Below, in pieces: positions 8,841 through 17,362 of a stretch of 64,000 nucleotides of DNA (positions are counted from its first letter, which is position 1; every line of letters begins with the position of its first letter). Position numbers and translations under genes: made by a program. This stretch comes from JAOTYV01 sp041557595 (GTDB lineage Bacteria; Pseudomonadota; Alphaproteobacteria; UBA8366), in the NCBI GenBank assembly GCA_041557595.1, contig JBFFGE010000001.1, forward strand, positions 1 to 64,000. Direction: 5' to 3'. Below the pieces are notes generated by a model. The model ran no database searches and had not been told where the DNA came from. It worked only from the letters and a program-made list of their open reading frames with translations.

Positions 8841-8945
8841 AAGACCATTCCTTGTTGAAATAGTCTCAAACGAATTGGACTATCGCTTTGTTTTTACGCA
8901 AATACGTCGTCGCGAACCGTTTCGGTTCGCTCGGGATTTGCCTTA
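8841..8945 (-). repeat. RIME-like two-hairpin element, family A copy 1
   Basis: A 105-bp intergenic element related to three others here (15936, 20135, 43586). Read on the minus strand it starts TAAGGCAAATCCCGAGCG, forms a first hairpin (GCGAACCG paired with CGGTTCGC inside an outer GCAAAT/ATTTGC stem), passes an A-rich linker, and ends in a second, partly decayed hairpin closing with AATGGTCTT. Its first three bases are the TAA stop of trxB. The layout matches Rhizobium-type intergenic mosaic elements (RIME). Confidence 0.8.
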
Positions 8946-9911
8946 TTCCGCAGCCGCGCTGGCCTCGTCTTCGTGCTCGGCGATGAATTTCTCGGCTTCC
9001 AGCGCGGCCATACAGCCCATGCCGGCGGCGGTCACCGCCTGGCGAAATATCTTGTCCTTGACGTCGCCGGCGGCGAAGACGCCCGGAACGTTGGTCGCCG
9101 TGCTGTCTGGCGCGGTGATGACATAGCCCTCGTCGTCCATCGCGACCTTGCCCTTGAATACCGCCGTCGCCGGGTCGTGGCCGATCGCGACGAAAAACCC
9201 CTGACAGGGAATTTCCCGCGTCTCATCGGTCTTGAGGTTGCGAATGCGCACGCCGGTAACGCCGATGGGGTCTTCCGTACCAAGCACTTCCTCGGCGACG
9301 CTGTCCCAGACCATTTCGACTTTCGGATTCTTGAAGAGCCGTTCCTGCATGATCTTCTCGGCGCGCAGCTCGTCGCGGCGGTGGATCAGCGTGACCTTGG
9401 AGGCGTGGTTGGTGAGATAGATCGCCTCCTCGACCGCGGTGTTGCCGCCGCCGATCACGCACACTTCCTGTTCGCGAAAGAAAAAGCCGTCGCAGGTGGC
9501 GCAGGCGGATACGCCGAAGCCCTGATACTTCTGTTCCGATTCAAGGCCAAGCCAGCGCGCCTGCGCGCCGGTGGAAATGATCACCGTATCGCCGGTATAG
9601 GTATCCCCGCTGTCGCCGGTGGCCGTGAACGGCCGCCGGGTGAAATCGACCTCGGTGATCAGGTCATAGATCATCCTGGTACCCACATGCTCGGCCTGGC
9701 CCTGCATCTGCTCCATCAACCAGGGGCCCTGGATCACGTCGGCAAAACCGGGATAGTTCTCGACATCCGTGGTGATCGTCATCTGGCCGCCGGGCTGCAT
9801 GCCGGCGACGATGATCGGCTTCAGGTTGGCACGCGCGGCGTAGATGGCCGCGGTATACCCCGCCGGCCCCGAGCCGATGATCAAGACCTTGCTGTGATGA
9901 TTTTGCGGCAT
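8943..9911 (-). CDS. trxB: Thioredoxin-disulfide reductase
   Basis: FAD enzyme that passes NADPH electrons to thioredoxin in the cytoplasm. The 322-residue protein has the N-terminal FAD motif VLIIGSGPAGYTAA, the redox pair in SACATCDGFFF, the NADPH motif GGGNTAVEEA with HRRDELRA, and the C-terminal FAD contact GVFAAGDVKDK. Length and all motifs are typical of low-Mr TrxB. The start is supported by GGGAGAGG. Its TAA stop is formed by the end of the adjacent RIME-like element. Confidence 0.95.
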   Translation of the reverse strand: MPQNHHSKVLIIGSGPAGYTAAIYAARANLKPIIVAGMQPGGQMTITTDVENYPGFADVIQGPWLMEQMQGQAEHVGTRMIYDLITEVDFTRRPFTATGDSGDTYTGDTVIISTGAQARWLGLESEQKYQGFGVSACATCDGFFFREQEVCVIGGGNTAVEEAIYLTNHASKVTLIHRRDELRAEKIMQERLFKNPKVEMVWDSVAEEVLGTEDPIGVTGVRIRNLKTDETREIPCQGFFVAIGHDPATAVFKGKVAMDDEGYVITAPDSTATNVPGVFAAGDVKDKIFRQAVTAAGMGCMAALEAEKFIAEHEDEASAAAE

Positions 9912-10039
9912 GATGCCTCTCCCGGCTGCGATTTTCCCGCGCCCGCGGGGCTGTGTTGGAACACTAGTGAGGTAATGGGTCGACGCCGCCGGTGCAAGCG
10001 GGCGATTGGCCGCACGGGATCAAATTCCCGGTATTGGCG

Positions 10040-10849
10040 TCAATCCCAGTTTAGCGGCTCCGTATCGAGGCGGACGGCGATTCCCTCAAGCTCCTTGGAG
10101 GGTGCCGGAAACCGCTGCATGACCAGCGGATCGTGGCCGGGAATCACGTATTTCGGCGAATCGGCGAGCCCATAGACCGTGCGGTAGGCCTCCAGCATAT
10201 GGCCCACATTGAAGACGATCGGGAACGGATTGGTCCGCTCCATATTGGCGTAGAAATGCGATGCATCGGACGCCAGCACCATCCAGCCCAGCCGTGTCCA
10301 CACCCGCACCACCTGCAGGCCGTCGGTATGGCCGCCGACATGATGGACGGTTACACCGGGCGCCAATTCGCGCGTGCCGTCGACGAAGTCGATCCGGTCG
10401 TCATAGAGGGCGCGCACCAGATCGGTCACATACTCCACCGAGAACGACATGCGGATGACTTCCTCGCGCATGAAGCGCCCGGTGGCGAACGCCATCTCGC
10501 GATCCTGCACGTAGATCTTCGCCTTCGGAAACAGGTCGAGATTGCCGCAATGATCGTAATGCATGTGGGTCAGGATGACTTCTTCGACCGTGCTGGCATC
10601 CAGTCCCAGCATCTGCAAGCCTTCGGCCGGGGTCCGCAGGTGGTTGCGCTTGCGCTTCGCCGCCTCTTCCGCGTCGAAACCGAGATCGACCACGAAGCGC
10701 CGATCCTTGCCGACAATCGCCCAGACGAAATAGTCGAGCGGCATCGGCACGTCATGGGAATCGGAAAAGATGAAGGCTTCGGCCTTGGTGCCATCGCGCA
10801 CCGCGTATTTGACGGCATAGATTTCATACGGCTCGAGCGCCCCGGTCAT
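10040..10849 (-). CDS. Lactonase-like metallo-beta-lactamase-fold hydrolase, copy 1
   Basis: A 269-residue MBL-fold enzyme of the N-acyl homoserine lactonase type. The dinuclear metal site is complete: THMHYDHCGN (HxHxDH), HVGGHTDG, a bridging Asp in LASDASHFY and a late His in VIPGHDP. I start at MTGALEPYEIYA, which has GGGAG upstream; the open frame extends 63 residues further without homology. A paralog lies at 28181 with nearly the same layout. The substrate is unknown; other lactones or esters are as likely as AHLs. It is divergent from the gene at 10953. Confidence 0.78.
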   Translation of the reverse strand: MTGALEPYEIYAVKYAVRDGTKAEAFIFSDSHDVPMPLDYFVWAIVGKDRRFVVDLGFDAEEAAKRKRNHLRTPAEGLQMLGLDASTVEEVILTHMHYDHCGNLDLFPKAKIYVQDREMAFATGRFMREEVIRMSFSVEYVTDLVRALYDDRIDFVDGTRELAPGVTVHHVGGHTDGLQVVRVWTRLGWMVLASDASHFYANMERTNPFPIVFNVGHMLEAYRTVYGLADSPKYVIPGHDPLVMQRFPAPSKELEGIAVRLDTEPLNWD

Positions 10850-10952
10850 CCGCAAACTCCCTTTCGATTTGCAACGCCCGGTCTTGAGCGTTGCCGCGTG
10901 CCCGGACAGGATGCTACCCCGGAACGGACAAACGGAAAACAGGAGGGCGGCG

Positions 10953-11834
10953 ATGCCGGATATCGAGACGATCGGATTCATTGGCCTGGGCGTGATGGGC
11001 GAGGCCATGTGCCGAAACCTGGTCAAGAAATGCGGCAAGCGGGTCGTCGGCTATGACGTGAAGCCGGGACCGCTCGCATCGCTGAAGGCGGACGGCGTCG
11101 AGGCCGCGGACTCGATCGCCGACCTGATGGGCCGCGCCGATCTGGTGTTGCTCTGTTTGCCGGGCGAGCCCGAGGTGGAGACAGTGATGTTCAACCCGGG
11201 CGGCGTTGTCGCCTACGCGCGCGCGGGCCAGACCGTCGTCGACATGTCGACCGTCACGCCGAGCATGGGCCGCAAATGCGCCGAAGCGCTGGCGGCGGAA
11301 TCCGTGGATTTCGCCGATGCGCCGGTCGCGCGGTCGCGCCTGGCCGCCCTCGACGGCACGCTCAGCATCATGGTCGGCGGCGCGAAAGAGGTGCTGGAGC
11401 GTATTCGCCCGGCGCTCGAGTGCATGGGCACCGACATCACCCATTGCGGCGAGGTCGGCACCGGCCAAGTGATGAAGCTCATGAACAACATGGTCGTATT
11501 CGAGAACGTCAACGCCATCGCCGAAGCCTTCACGATCGGCCGCCGCGCCGGCATCGACGGCACCCTGCTGCTGGAAACGCTCGCCAAGGGATCGGCGGAC
11601 AGCTTCGTCTGCCGCAATCACGGGCTCAAATCCATGGCGACCGACGAACACCCGGAAAATGCTTTCCCGGTCACCTACGCGATGAAGGATGTCTCGTACG
11701 CGCTCAAACTGGCCGAGGAAACCGGCGTCGACGCGAAAGGCGCGAAGCTGGCGATGGAACGGCTGAAAGAGGCCGACGCCGCCGGTTTCGGCACCCGCTA
11801 CGGCACGGTGATCCAGCGGATTATCGACAAATAG
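10953..11834 (+). CDS. Beta-hydroxyacid dehydrogenase family protein with variant substrate loop
   Basis: A 293-residue relative of the enzyme at 7919. The Rossmann start TIGFIGLGVMGEAMCRNL and the catalytic lysine in GQVMKLMNNM are present, but the substrate loop reads DAPVARSRLAA instead of the usual DAPVSGG, which points to a different hydroxyacid. AGGAGG upstream fixes the start at MPDIETIG. Its stop lies 17 bases from the convergent gamma-glutamyltransferase stop. Confidence 0.8.
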   Translation: MPDIETIGFIGLGVMGEAMCRNLVKKCGKRVVGYDVKPGPLASLKADGVEAADSIADLMGRADLVLLCLPGEPEVETVMFNPGGVVAYARAGQTVVDMSTVTPSMGRKCAEALAAESVDFADAPVARSRLAALDGTLSIMVGGAKEVLERIRPALECMGTDITHCGEVGTGQVMKLMNNMVVFENVNAIAEAFTIGRRAGIDGTLLLETLAKGSADSFVCRNHGLKSMATDEHPENAFPVTYAMKDVSYALKLAEETGVDAKGAKLAMERLKEADAAGFGTRYGTVIQRIIDK

Positions 11835-11851
11835 GGGGTGGTCGACCCGTA

Positions 11852-13639
11852 TTACCGCCCGACCGCATAGCCCTGCATGCCGCGCGGATTGGCGGCGGCC
11901 TTGAACAGGCCGTCTTCCTGCGAGGCCGCGCAGAGCCGCCCTTCCGACCAGTCGTCGCCGGCCTCGACGCGATGGCCGCGCCGTTCCAGCTCGGCAACGG
12001 CAGCGCTCTCGAACCGGCCCTCGACCACCAGCCGGCCCGGCGTCGCCCGGCGCGGATAGAAGGAGCTGGGAAAATGCTCGTTGTGGAAGGAGGGCGCGTC
12101 GATCGCTTCCTGAAGGTTGTAGCCATGCGCCGCGTGGCGGGCGAGGAAGACCGTCTGCCACTGGTCCTGCTGATCGCCACCCGGCGTGCCATAGGCCATG
12201 TAGGGCTTGCCGTCCTTCAGCGCCATCGAGGGCGACAGTGTACTGCGCGGCCGCTTGCCGGGCTCCAGGCTGGCGGGCACGCCTTCCTCCAGCCAATACA
12301 TCTGCGCCCGTGAATTGAGGCAGAAGCCGAGATTTGGAATGACCGGGGAGCTTTGCAGCCAGCCGCCGCTCGGCGTGGCCGAGACCATGTTGCCGTCGCG
12401 GTCGATCACATCGATATGGCAGGTATCGCCGGACGCCGCCGACCGCGGCCCGACGGTCGGCTCGCCGATGCCTGCCAAATCGGACTTGGCCGACGGGTCG
12501 TCGCCGGTGAAGCGCGCATAGTCGATCTCCGCGCCGTAGCCCTCGATCCTGCCCGGCCGGAAGTCGAGCGAGGCGTCCTTGCCGATCAATTTGCGCCGCG
12601 CATCGTTGTAGGAATCCGACAGCAACGTCTCCATCGGCACCTCGACGAAATCCGGATCGCCGTAAAAGGATTCCCGGTCGGCGAAGGCGAGCTTCGCGCA
12701 TTCGGTCAGGGTATGCACGAATTCGGCGCCGTTCGGGTCCATGCCCGCCAGGTCGAACCCCTTCAACAGCGCCAATTGCTGGAGATGAACCGGCCCCTGC
12801 GACCACGGGCCGCCCTTGAGCACGGTGATGCCTTGAAAATCGTAAGACAGCGGCGTCTCGTAGCTGGCCCGCCAGCGCGCCATGTCGTCGCCGGTCAGAA
12901 TGCCCGTATGGGGTTCGCCGGTAACGTCCATGGCGGCGGTGTCGCGGCAGAAGCGGTCCATCTCCTCGGCGACGAATCCCGCATAGAAACAATTGCGCGC
13001 CGCCTCGATCTGCGCTGCCCGGTCGCCGCTCGCGGCCTTCGCCTCGTCCAGGATGCGCCGCCACGTGCGCGCGATCCCCGCATTGCCCAGCAGCGTGCCG
13101 GGCTCCGGCAGATTGCCGCCGGGCAGGTAGACCGCCGCCGACGTCTTCCAATGGCCGCGAAAAATCTCCTCCACCGTCTCGATGGTCGCGCGCACCTGGG
13201 GCACGATCGGCGCGCCCTTCTCCGCATAGGCGATGGCCGGCGCCCAGATTTCCTCCAGCGTCATCGTGCCGTGGTCGCGCAGCATCAGCATATAGGCGTC
13301 GAAGGCGCCCGGAACCACCGTGGCCAGCAGCCCGTTGCCCGGCACCATGTCGAGCCCGAGCCCGCGATAGTGGTCGATCGTCGCCGCCGCCGGCGCGACG
13401 CCCTGACCGCAGACAAGCTGCGATTGTCCGGTCGCCGCCACATGGATCAGCGCCGGCATGTCGCCGCCGGGACCGTTGAGGTGCGGTTCTGCCAGATGCA
13501 GCACGAAACCGGCGGCCACCGCCGCATCGAAGGCGTTGCCGCCCTTCTCCAGCATCGCCATGCCGGCCGCCGAGGCCAGCCAGTGGGTCGAGGACACGAC
13601 ACCGAAGGTGCCGAGCAGTTCCGGGCGGGTGGTAAACAT
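11852..13639 (-). CDS. Gamma-glutamyltransferase family protein
   Basis: N-terminal-nucleophile hydrolase of the gamma-glutamyltranspeptidase family, 595 residues. The proenzyme should cleave before the threonine in GDTCHIDV (about T406), and the small subunit continues with DRDGNMVSATPSGGW and YGTPGGDQQDQ. The large subunit carries GGNAFDAAVAAGF and NGPGGDMPALIH. No signal peptide is visible, so unlike the periplasmic E. coli enzyme it may be cytoplasmic. A TTG five codons earlier is less likely as the start. Family members also include cephalosporin-acylase-like enzymes, so the glutathione substrate is not certain. Confidence 0.85.
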   Translation of the reverse strand: MFTTRPELLGTFGVVSSTHWLASAAGMAMLEKGGNAFDAAVAAGFVLHLAEPHLNGPGGDMPALIHVAATGQSQLVCGQGVAPAAATIDHYRGLGLDMVPGNGLLATVVPGAFDAYMLMLRDHGTMTLEEIWAPAIAYAEKGAPIVPQVRATIETVEEIFRGHWKTSAAVYLPGGNLPEPGTLLGNAGIARTWRRILDEAKAASGDRAAQIEAARNCFYAGFVAEEMDRFCRDTAAMDVTGEPHTGILTGDDMARWRASYETPLSYDFQGITVLKGGPWSQGPVHLQQLALLKGFDLAGMDPNGAEFVHTLTECAKLAFADRESFYGDPDFVEVPMETLLSDSYNDARRKLIGKDASLDFRPGRIEGYGAEIDYARFTGDDPSAKSDLAGIGEPTVGPRSAASGDTCHIDVIDRDGNMVSATPSGGWLQSSPVIPNLGFCLNSRAQMYWLEEGVPASLEPGKRPRSTLSPSMALKDGKPYMAYGTPGGDQQDQWQTVFLARHAAHGYNLQEAIDAPSFHNEHFPSSFYPRRATPGRLVVEGRFESAAVAELERRGHRVEAGDDWSEGRLCAASQEDGLFKAAANPRGMQGYAVGR

Positions 13640-13785
13640 GGGGGGCAACTCCAATTGCTTAAGGCCGGACTGTACCGCCCGCGACGAAATCCGGCAAACA
13701 CTCCTCGCAATTGGACCTTGCGCACAGAACCGAGCACTATGGCGCTCAACCCGAAGATCATGCGCGTAGCGGAGGAGAATGAAGG

Positions 13786-14601
13786 ATGGCAGTCGTCGAG
13801 ACCGAAATTCACGGACAAATCATGCTGGTTCGCCTGAACCGGCCGGAACGGATGAATGCGCTCGGGGTCGAGCTGCGGCGCGGCATGGCCGATGCCTTTA
13901 CCGAATTCCAGCAAAGCGCGGATCTGGAAGTGGCCGTGCTGACCGGCACCGGCCGCGGGTTCTGCGCCGGCGAGGATATGAAGGAATCGCTTGAGCGCGG
14001 CGCCCCGGGCAGCGATTCCGCGCCGGTCGAGAACCCCTTCATGGACGGCACGCTCGACAAACCGGTCATCGCCGCGATCAACGGCTTCGCCATGGGCGGC
14101 GGCTTCATGCTGGTCGAGCGCACGGATCTGCGGGTCGCCGTGCGTAGCGCGGTCTTCGAGATATCGGAGGCCAAGCGCTGGCTGCTCGGCGGCTACAATC
14201 ACGGCCACCTCGCCGGGCTGCCGCACCCGGTGGCGACCGAGATGGCGCTCGGCTTCCGCTTCACCGCCGAACGGCTCTACGAAGTCGGATTCCTCAACCG
14301 GCTTGTCGAACCGGACGAGTTGCTGCCCACGTCGTTCGAGATGGCGGAACACCTGCTGACCCTGCCGCCGGCGTCGCGCGTCAACACGGTCTACATGATG
14401 CGGCAGATGCGCCCGCAGGTGGCGCCCGACCTGAGCCGCCTGGCCGATGCCCTGCACGAACACGGCGACAAGAACGACCGCATGGAATCCCGCGCGGCGT
14501 TCGCCGAGAAACGCAAACCCAACTTCAAGGGCTGGCTCAAGCCCGAGGACCGGTACAACATGCCGACCCTGGAATCGGTGAGGGGCGAAGGCGACGATTG
14601 A
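13786..14601 (+). CDS. Enoyl-CoA hydratase/isomerase family protein
   Basis: A 271-residue crotonase-fold protein. The oxyanion-hole strands GRGFCAGEDMKE and GFAMGGGFMLVE are present, but the usual acidic residues after the second strand are not obvious, so hydration, isomerisation or hydrolysis of a CoA ester are all possible. The C-terminus has the common FAEKRKPNFKG tail. It leads a compact operon with an MmcQ/YjbR gene (overlapping stop and start) and a LACTB2-like hydrolase. The start has GGAGGAG and AAGG before it. Confidence 0.82.
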   Translation: MAVVETEIHGQIMLVRLNRPERMNALGVELRRGMADAFTEFQQSADLEVAVLTGTGRGFCAGEDMKESLERGAPGSDSAPVENPFMDGTLDKPVIAAINGFAMGGGFMLVERTDLRVAVRSAVFEISEAKRWLLGGYNHGHLAGLPHPVATEMALGFRFTAERLYEVGFLNRLVEPDELLPTSFEMAEHLLTLPPASRVNTVYMMRQMRPQVAPDLSRLADALHEHGDKNDRMESRAAFAEKRKPNFKGWLKPEDRYNMPTLESVRGEGDD

Positions 14602-14954
14602 CCTACGACGATTTCAACGACTTTTGCCGCGGCCTGCCCGCCACCAGCCATGTGGTGCAGTGGGGCGCCGCACAGGTCTGGAAAGTCGGCGGCAAGGTGT
14701 TCGCGATCGGCGGCTGGGGCGATGGCGAACCAGGATACACCTTCAAGGTGTCCGACCTGTCATACGACATCATGAAGGATCAGCCCGGCCTGCGGCCCGC
14801 GCCCTATCTCGCCGCGCGCGGCATGAAATGGATCCAGCACTATGCGCAGCCGGGCCTTTCGGATGCGGAGCTGAAGGACTATCTGCGCGAATCCCATCGC
14901 ATCGTCGCACGCGGATTGTCGAAAAAGAAACAACGGGAACTGGGGCTCGACTGA
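14598..14954 (+). CDS. MmcQ/YjbR family protein
   Basis: A 118-residue protein of the MmcQ/YjbR (CyaY-like fold) family, with the typical WKVGGKVFAIGGW strand pair, the YTFKVSD core and the C-terminal YLRESHRIVARGLSKKKQRE helix. The likely start is a TTG that overlaps the preceding stop (ATTGA), giving translational coupling; no ATG is suitably placed. Members are often annotated as DNA-binding, but the biochemical role is not established. Confidence 0.75.
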   Translation: MTYDDFNDFCRGLPATSHVVQWGAAQVWKVGGKVFAIGGWGDGEPGYTFKVSDLSYDIMKDQPGLRPAPYLAARGMKWIQHYAQPGLSDAELKDYLRESHRIVARGLSKKKQRELGLD

Positions 14955-15047
14955 CCTGATCCGTAAGATCGGCCCCGTCTCCCGCCCGCTTGACGGCCCG
15001 GCATAACTGCGCCAATTGTCCAACAATCCCATCGACCGGAGCAATTC

Positions 15048-15938
15048 ATGAGCATCCCGTTCAATCGTGAAATCGAGTTCACCTATGGCCGGGTCGCGGT
15101 GCTGACGCCGATGGTCCGCCGCGTGATCGCCGAAAACCCCGGCCCCTATACCTTCAAGGGCACGGGCACCTACATCATCGGCCGGGGCGAGGTGGCGGTG
15201 ATCGATCCGGGTCCGCTGGACGAAGCCCATGTCGAGTCGCTGCTCTATGCGCTCAAGGGCGAGACGGTGACCCATATCCTGGTCACCCACACCCATCGCG
15301 ATCATTCGCCGGCGGTCCGCCTGCTGCAGCCGGAGACGGAGGCGCAGACCTATGGCTACGGGCGGCATGGCGGCGACAAGGATCTGCCGCGGGTCGAGAG
15401 CGCGGACTTCGATTTCATGCCCGATGTCCTGCTGAAGGACAGCGACGTGGTGCAGGGCCGCGACTGGACCGTCGAGGCGGTGCATACGCCGGGGCACACG
15501 TCGAACCATCTGTGCTTCGCGCTGAAAGAAGAAAACACGCTGTTCAGCGGCGACCACGTGATGGGCTGGTCGACCACCGTGGTGTCGCCGCCGGACGGCG
15601 ATATGGGCGCCTATATCGCATCGCTCGAGAAACTGCTGGGCCGCGACGACGGGACGTTGCTGCCGACCCATGGCAGCGCGATCGAGGATCCCAAGACCTA
15701 TATGACCGCCTTGCTGGCGCATCGAATGCAGCGCGTCGAACAGGTGTTGGCGCAAGTCGCGGCCGGCCGGCAGACGGTTCGTGAAATGGTCGATGCGATC
15801 TATATCGATCTGGACCCCCGGCTGCATGGCGGGGCCGCGCGGTCCGTCCTGTCGCATTTGATCCACCTGATCGAAATCGGCCGCATCTCCTGCGACGGCG
15901 CGCCCACGAAAGACGCGGTTTATTCGGTTGCCGGCTAG
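15048..15938 (+). CDS. LACTB2-like metallo-beta-lactamase-fold hydrolase
   Basis: A 296-residue MBL protein similar to LACTB2. Metal ligands are intact: THTHRDHS, TPGHTSNH, FSGDHVMGW and a late LPTHG. About 75 residues after the MBL core (HRMQRVEQVLAQV onward) form the winged-helix-like tail typical of this subgroup. LACTB2 in animals is an endoribonuclease, while bacterial relatives are uncharacterised. It ends the operon that begins with the enoyl-CoA hydratase. Its TAG stop is the first triplet of a RIME-like element. Confidence 0.82.
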   Translation: MSIPFNREIEFTYGRVAVLTPMVRRVIAENPGPYTFKGTGTYIIGRGEVAVIDPGPLDEAHVESLLYALKGETVTHILVTHTHRDHSPAVRLLQPETEAQTYGYGRHGGDKDLPRVESADFDFMPDVLLKDSDVVQGRDWTVEAVHTPGHTSNHLCFALKEENTLFSGDHVMGWSTTVVSPPDGDMGAYIASLEKLLGRDDGTLLPTHGSAIEDPKTYMTALLAHRMQRVEQVLAQVAAGRQTVREMVDAIYIDLDPRLHGGAARSVLSHLIHLIEIGRISCDGAPTKDAVYSVAG

Positions 15939-16040
15939 AGCAAATCCCGAGCGAACCGAGACGGTTCGCGACGACGTATTTGCTTAAAAACCAAGAGACT
16001 GACCATTTCATATGCGTCGATTCAAACAAGAAATGGTCTA
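15936..16040 (+). repeat. RIME-like two-hairpin element, family A copy 2
   Basis: A 105-bp element between two convergent genes, starting TAGAGCAAATCCCGAGCG and ending GAAATGGTCTA. Hairpin 1 pairs GCGAACCG with CGGTTCGC and an outer GCAAAT with ATTTGC. Hairpin 2 pairs GACCATTTC with GAAATGGTC. Its first triplet is the TAG stop of the LACTB2-like gene and its last triplet, read on the minus strand, is the TAG stop of the MFS gene. It is the best-preserved copy and may act as a bidirectional terminator. Confidence 0.85.
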
Positions 16041-17288
16041 GTCAGGAGACAATTCCGCGATTATGCACCGCGCGCGGCGTTCCCAGCGCAGCGCGATCAG
16101 GAAGACCACCGTACACAGCCCGGCGGCGACCGAGAGCGGCAGCACCAGGCCGAGACGGTCGGCCGCCCATCCCAAAATGAGCGCGCCGAGCGCAGGCAAG
16201 CCGCGCAGCGTCAGGCCGTTCAGGCTGAGCACGCGGCCCCGCAGGCGGTTATCGACCGCGACCTGAATCATCGTGATCGAGCCGACGCCGCCGGTGCTCA
16301 TCGCAAAGCCGAAGGCGGTGAAGGCGAGCAGCGCGACCGAGAAAAAGCCGGTGCCGACCAGCACGAAAACGCTGATCGATGCGAGCAGCAGGCTGAAAAC
16401 GATATTGCGGACGAGGCCGTCCACATGGCCGCGCTTGGCGAGCCACAACCCGGCGGCCAGCGCGCCGACGCCGCGCGCGGCGGTGAACATCGCCAATCCC
16501 GCCGCCCCTTGCGCGTACAGCAATTCGGAGACCGCCGGCAGCAACTCGTTGACCGGCCGGACCAGCAGCGACATCGCCAGGGACATCAGCAATAGCGGCC
16601 CGATCAGCCGGTGCCCCCGGACATAGCGAATGCCCACCAGCAAATCGACCAGCACCCGGCGCCGGCGGCCGCGACTCTCCGCCACTACCGGAAGGCGGAT
16701 CCGGCTCAACGCGAACAGTACGCATAGGAAGCTGACCGCGTTGATGGCGAAGGCCGGCGTCACGCCGTGCCCGGCAATCACCACGCCGGCGATGGCCGGC
16801 CCGGTGAAACGCGCCACATTGAAGACGACCGAATTGAGCGCCACGGCCGAGGTCATGTCCTCCGCCCGAACCAGGCTCGGCACCAGCGATTGCCGCGCCG
16901 GCTGGTTGAGTCCGCCGATGATCCCGAGCACGAGGGTGGACAGGAGAAGCAGATTGATCGTGATGAGATCGTAGGCGGTCAGCAGAAACAGGGCCGAGGC
17001 CTGTACCGCCGACAGCGCCTGACACACGAAGACCAGCCGCAGCCGGTTGACCCGGTCGGCGAGCACGCCCGCAAACGGACCGATGAACACCACGGGAAAG
17101 AGATCCGCGGCGGCCACCGCACCGACCCAAAAAGCCGATTCGGTCAGCGACCATGACAGCCAGCCGACCGCAAGCCGCTGCACCCATAGGCCGGTATGGC
17201 TGAACGCGATGCCGGCGGTGTAGATCGCATAGTTGCGGTTGCGCAAGGCGCGCCCGATCGCGCTGAAATCCGCCCAGCCCTTGGCCAT
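16038..17288 (-). CDS. MFS transporter, EntS-like exporter
   Basis: A 416-residue inner-membrane protein with about 12 hydrophobic segments in two halves. The N-terminal half has LADRVNRLRLVFVCQ, the motif-A loop of the MFS_3 (EntS/multidrug-type) subgroup, and the middle has GLNQPARQSLVPSLVR. Family members export siderophores or drugs. The neighbours do not indicate a substrate. The upstream SDR gene on the same strand is 74 bases away and may be cotranscribed. The stop codon is supplied by the RIME-like element. Confidence 0.82.
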   Translation of the reverse strand: MAKGWADFSAIGRALRNRNYAIYTAGIAFSHTGLWVQRLAVGWLSWSLTESAFWVGAVAAADLFPVVFIGPFAGVLADRVNRLRLVFVCQALSAVQASALFLLTAYDLITINLLLLSTLVLGIIGGLNQPARQSLVPSLVRAEDMTSAVALNSVVFNVARFTGPAIAGVVIAGHGVTPAFAINAVSFLCVLFALSRIRLPVVAESRGRRRRVLVDLLVGIRYVRGHRLIGPLLLMSLAMSLLVRPVNELLPAVSELLYAQGAAGLAMFTAARGVGALAAGLWLAKRGHVDGLVRNIVFSLLLASISVFVLVGTGFFSVALLAFTAFGFAMSTGGVGSITMIQVAVDNRLRGRVLSLNGLTLRGLPALGALILGWAADRLGLVLPLSVAAGLCTVVFLIALRWERRARCIIAELSPD

Positions 17289-17362
17289 CGATGGTTGGTG
17301 TCCCGAACGTTAGAAACCGCGCGGTTTCCTATACTCTATTGTCCGGGCGAGCGCATGCCGGA

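Noticed and set aside
10914..13151. 745-codon minus-strand frame across the second hydroxyacid dehydrogenase and the gamma-glutamyltransferase
   Set aside because: It is out of frame with the gamma-glutamyltransferase and antisense to the dehydrogenase; both real genes have complete family motifs.
16038..17288. Siderophore export by the EntS-like transporter
   Set aside because: No siderophore biosynthesis or TonB receptor genes in the window; kept as a generic MFS exporter.
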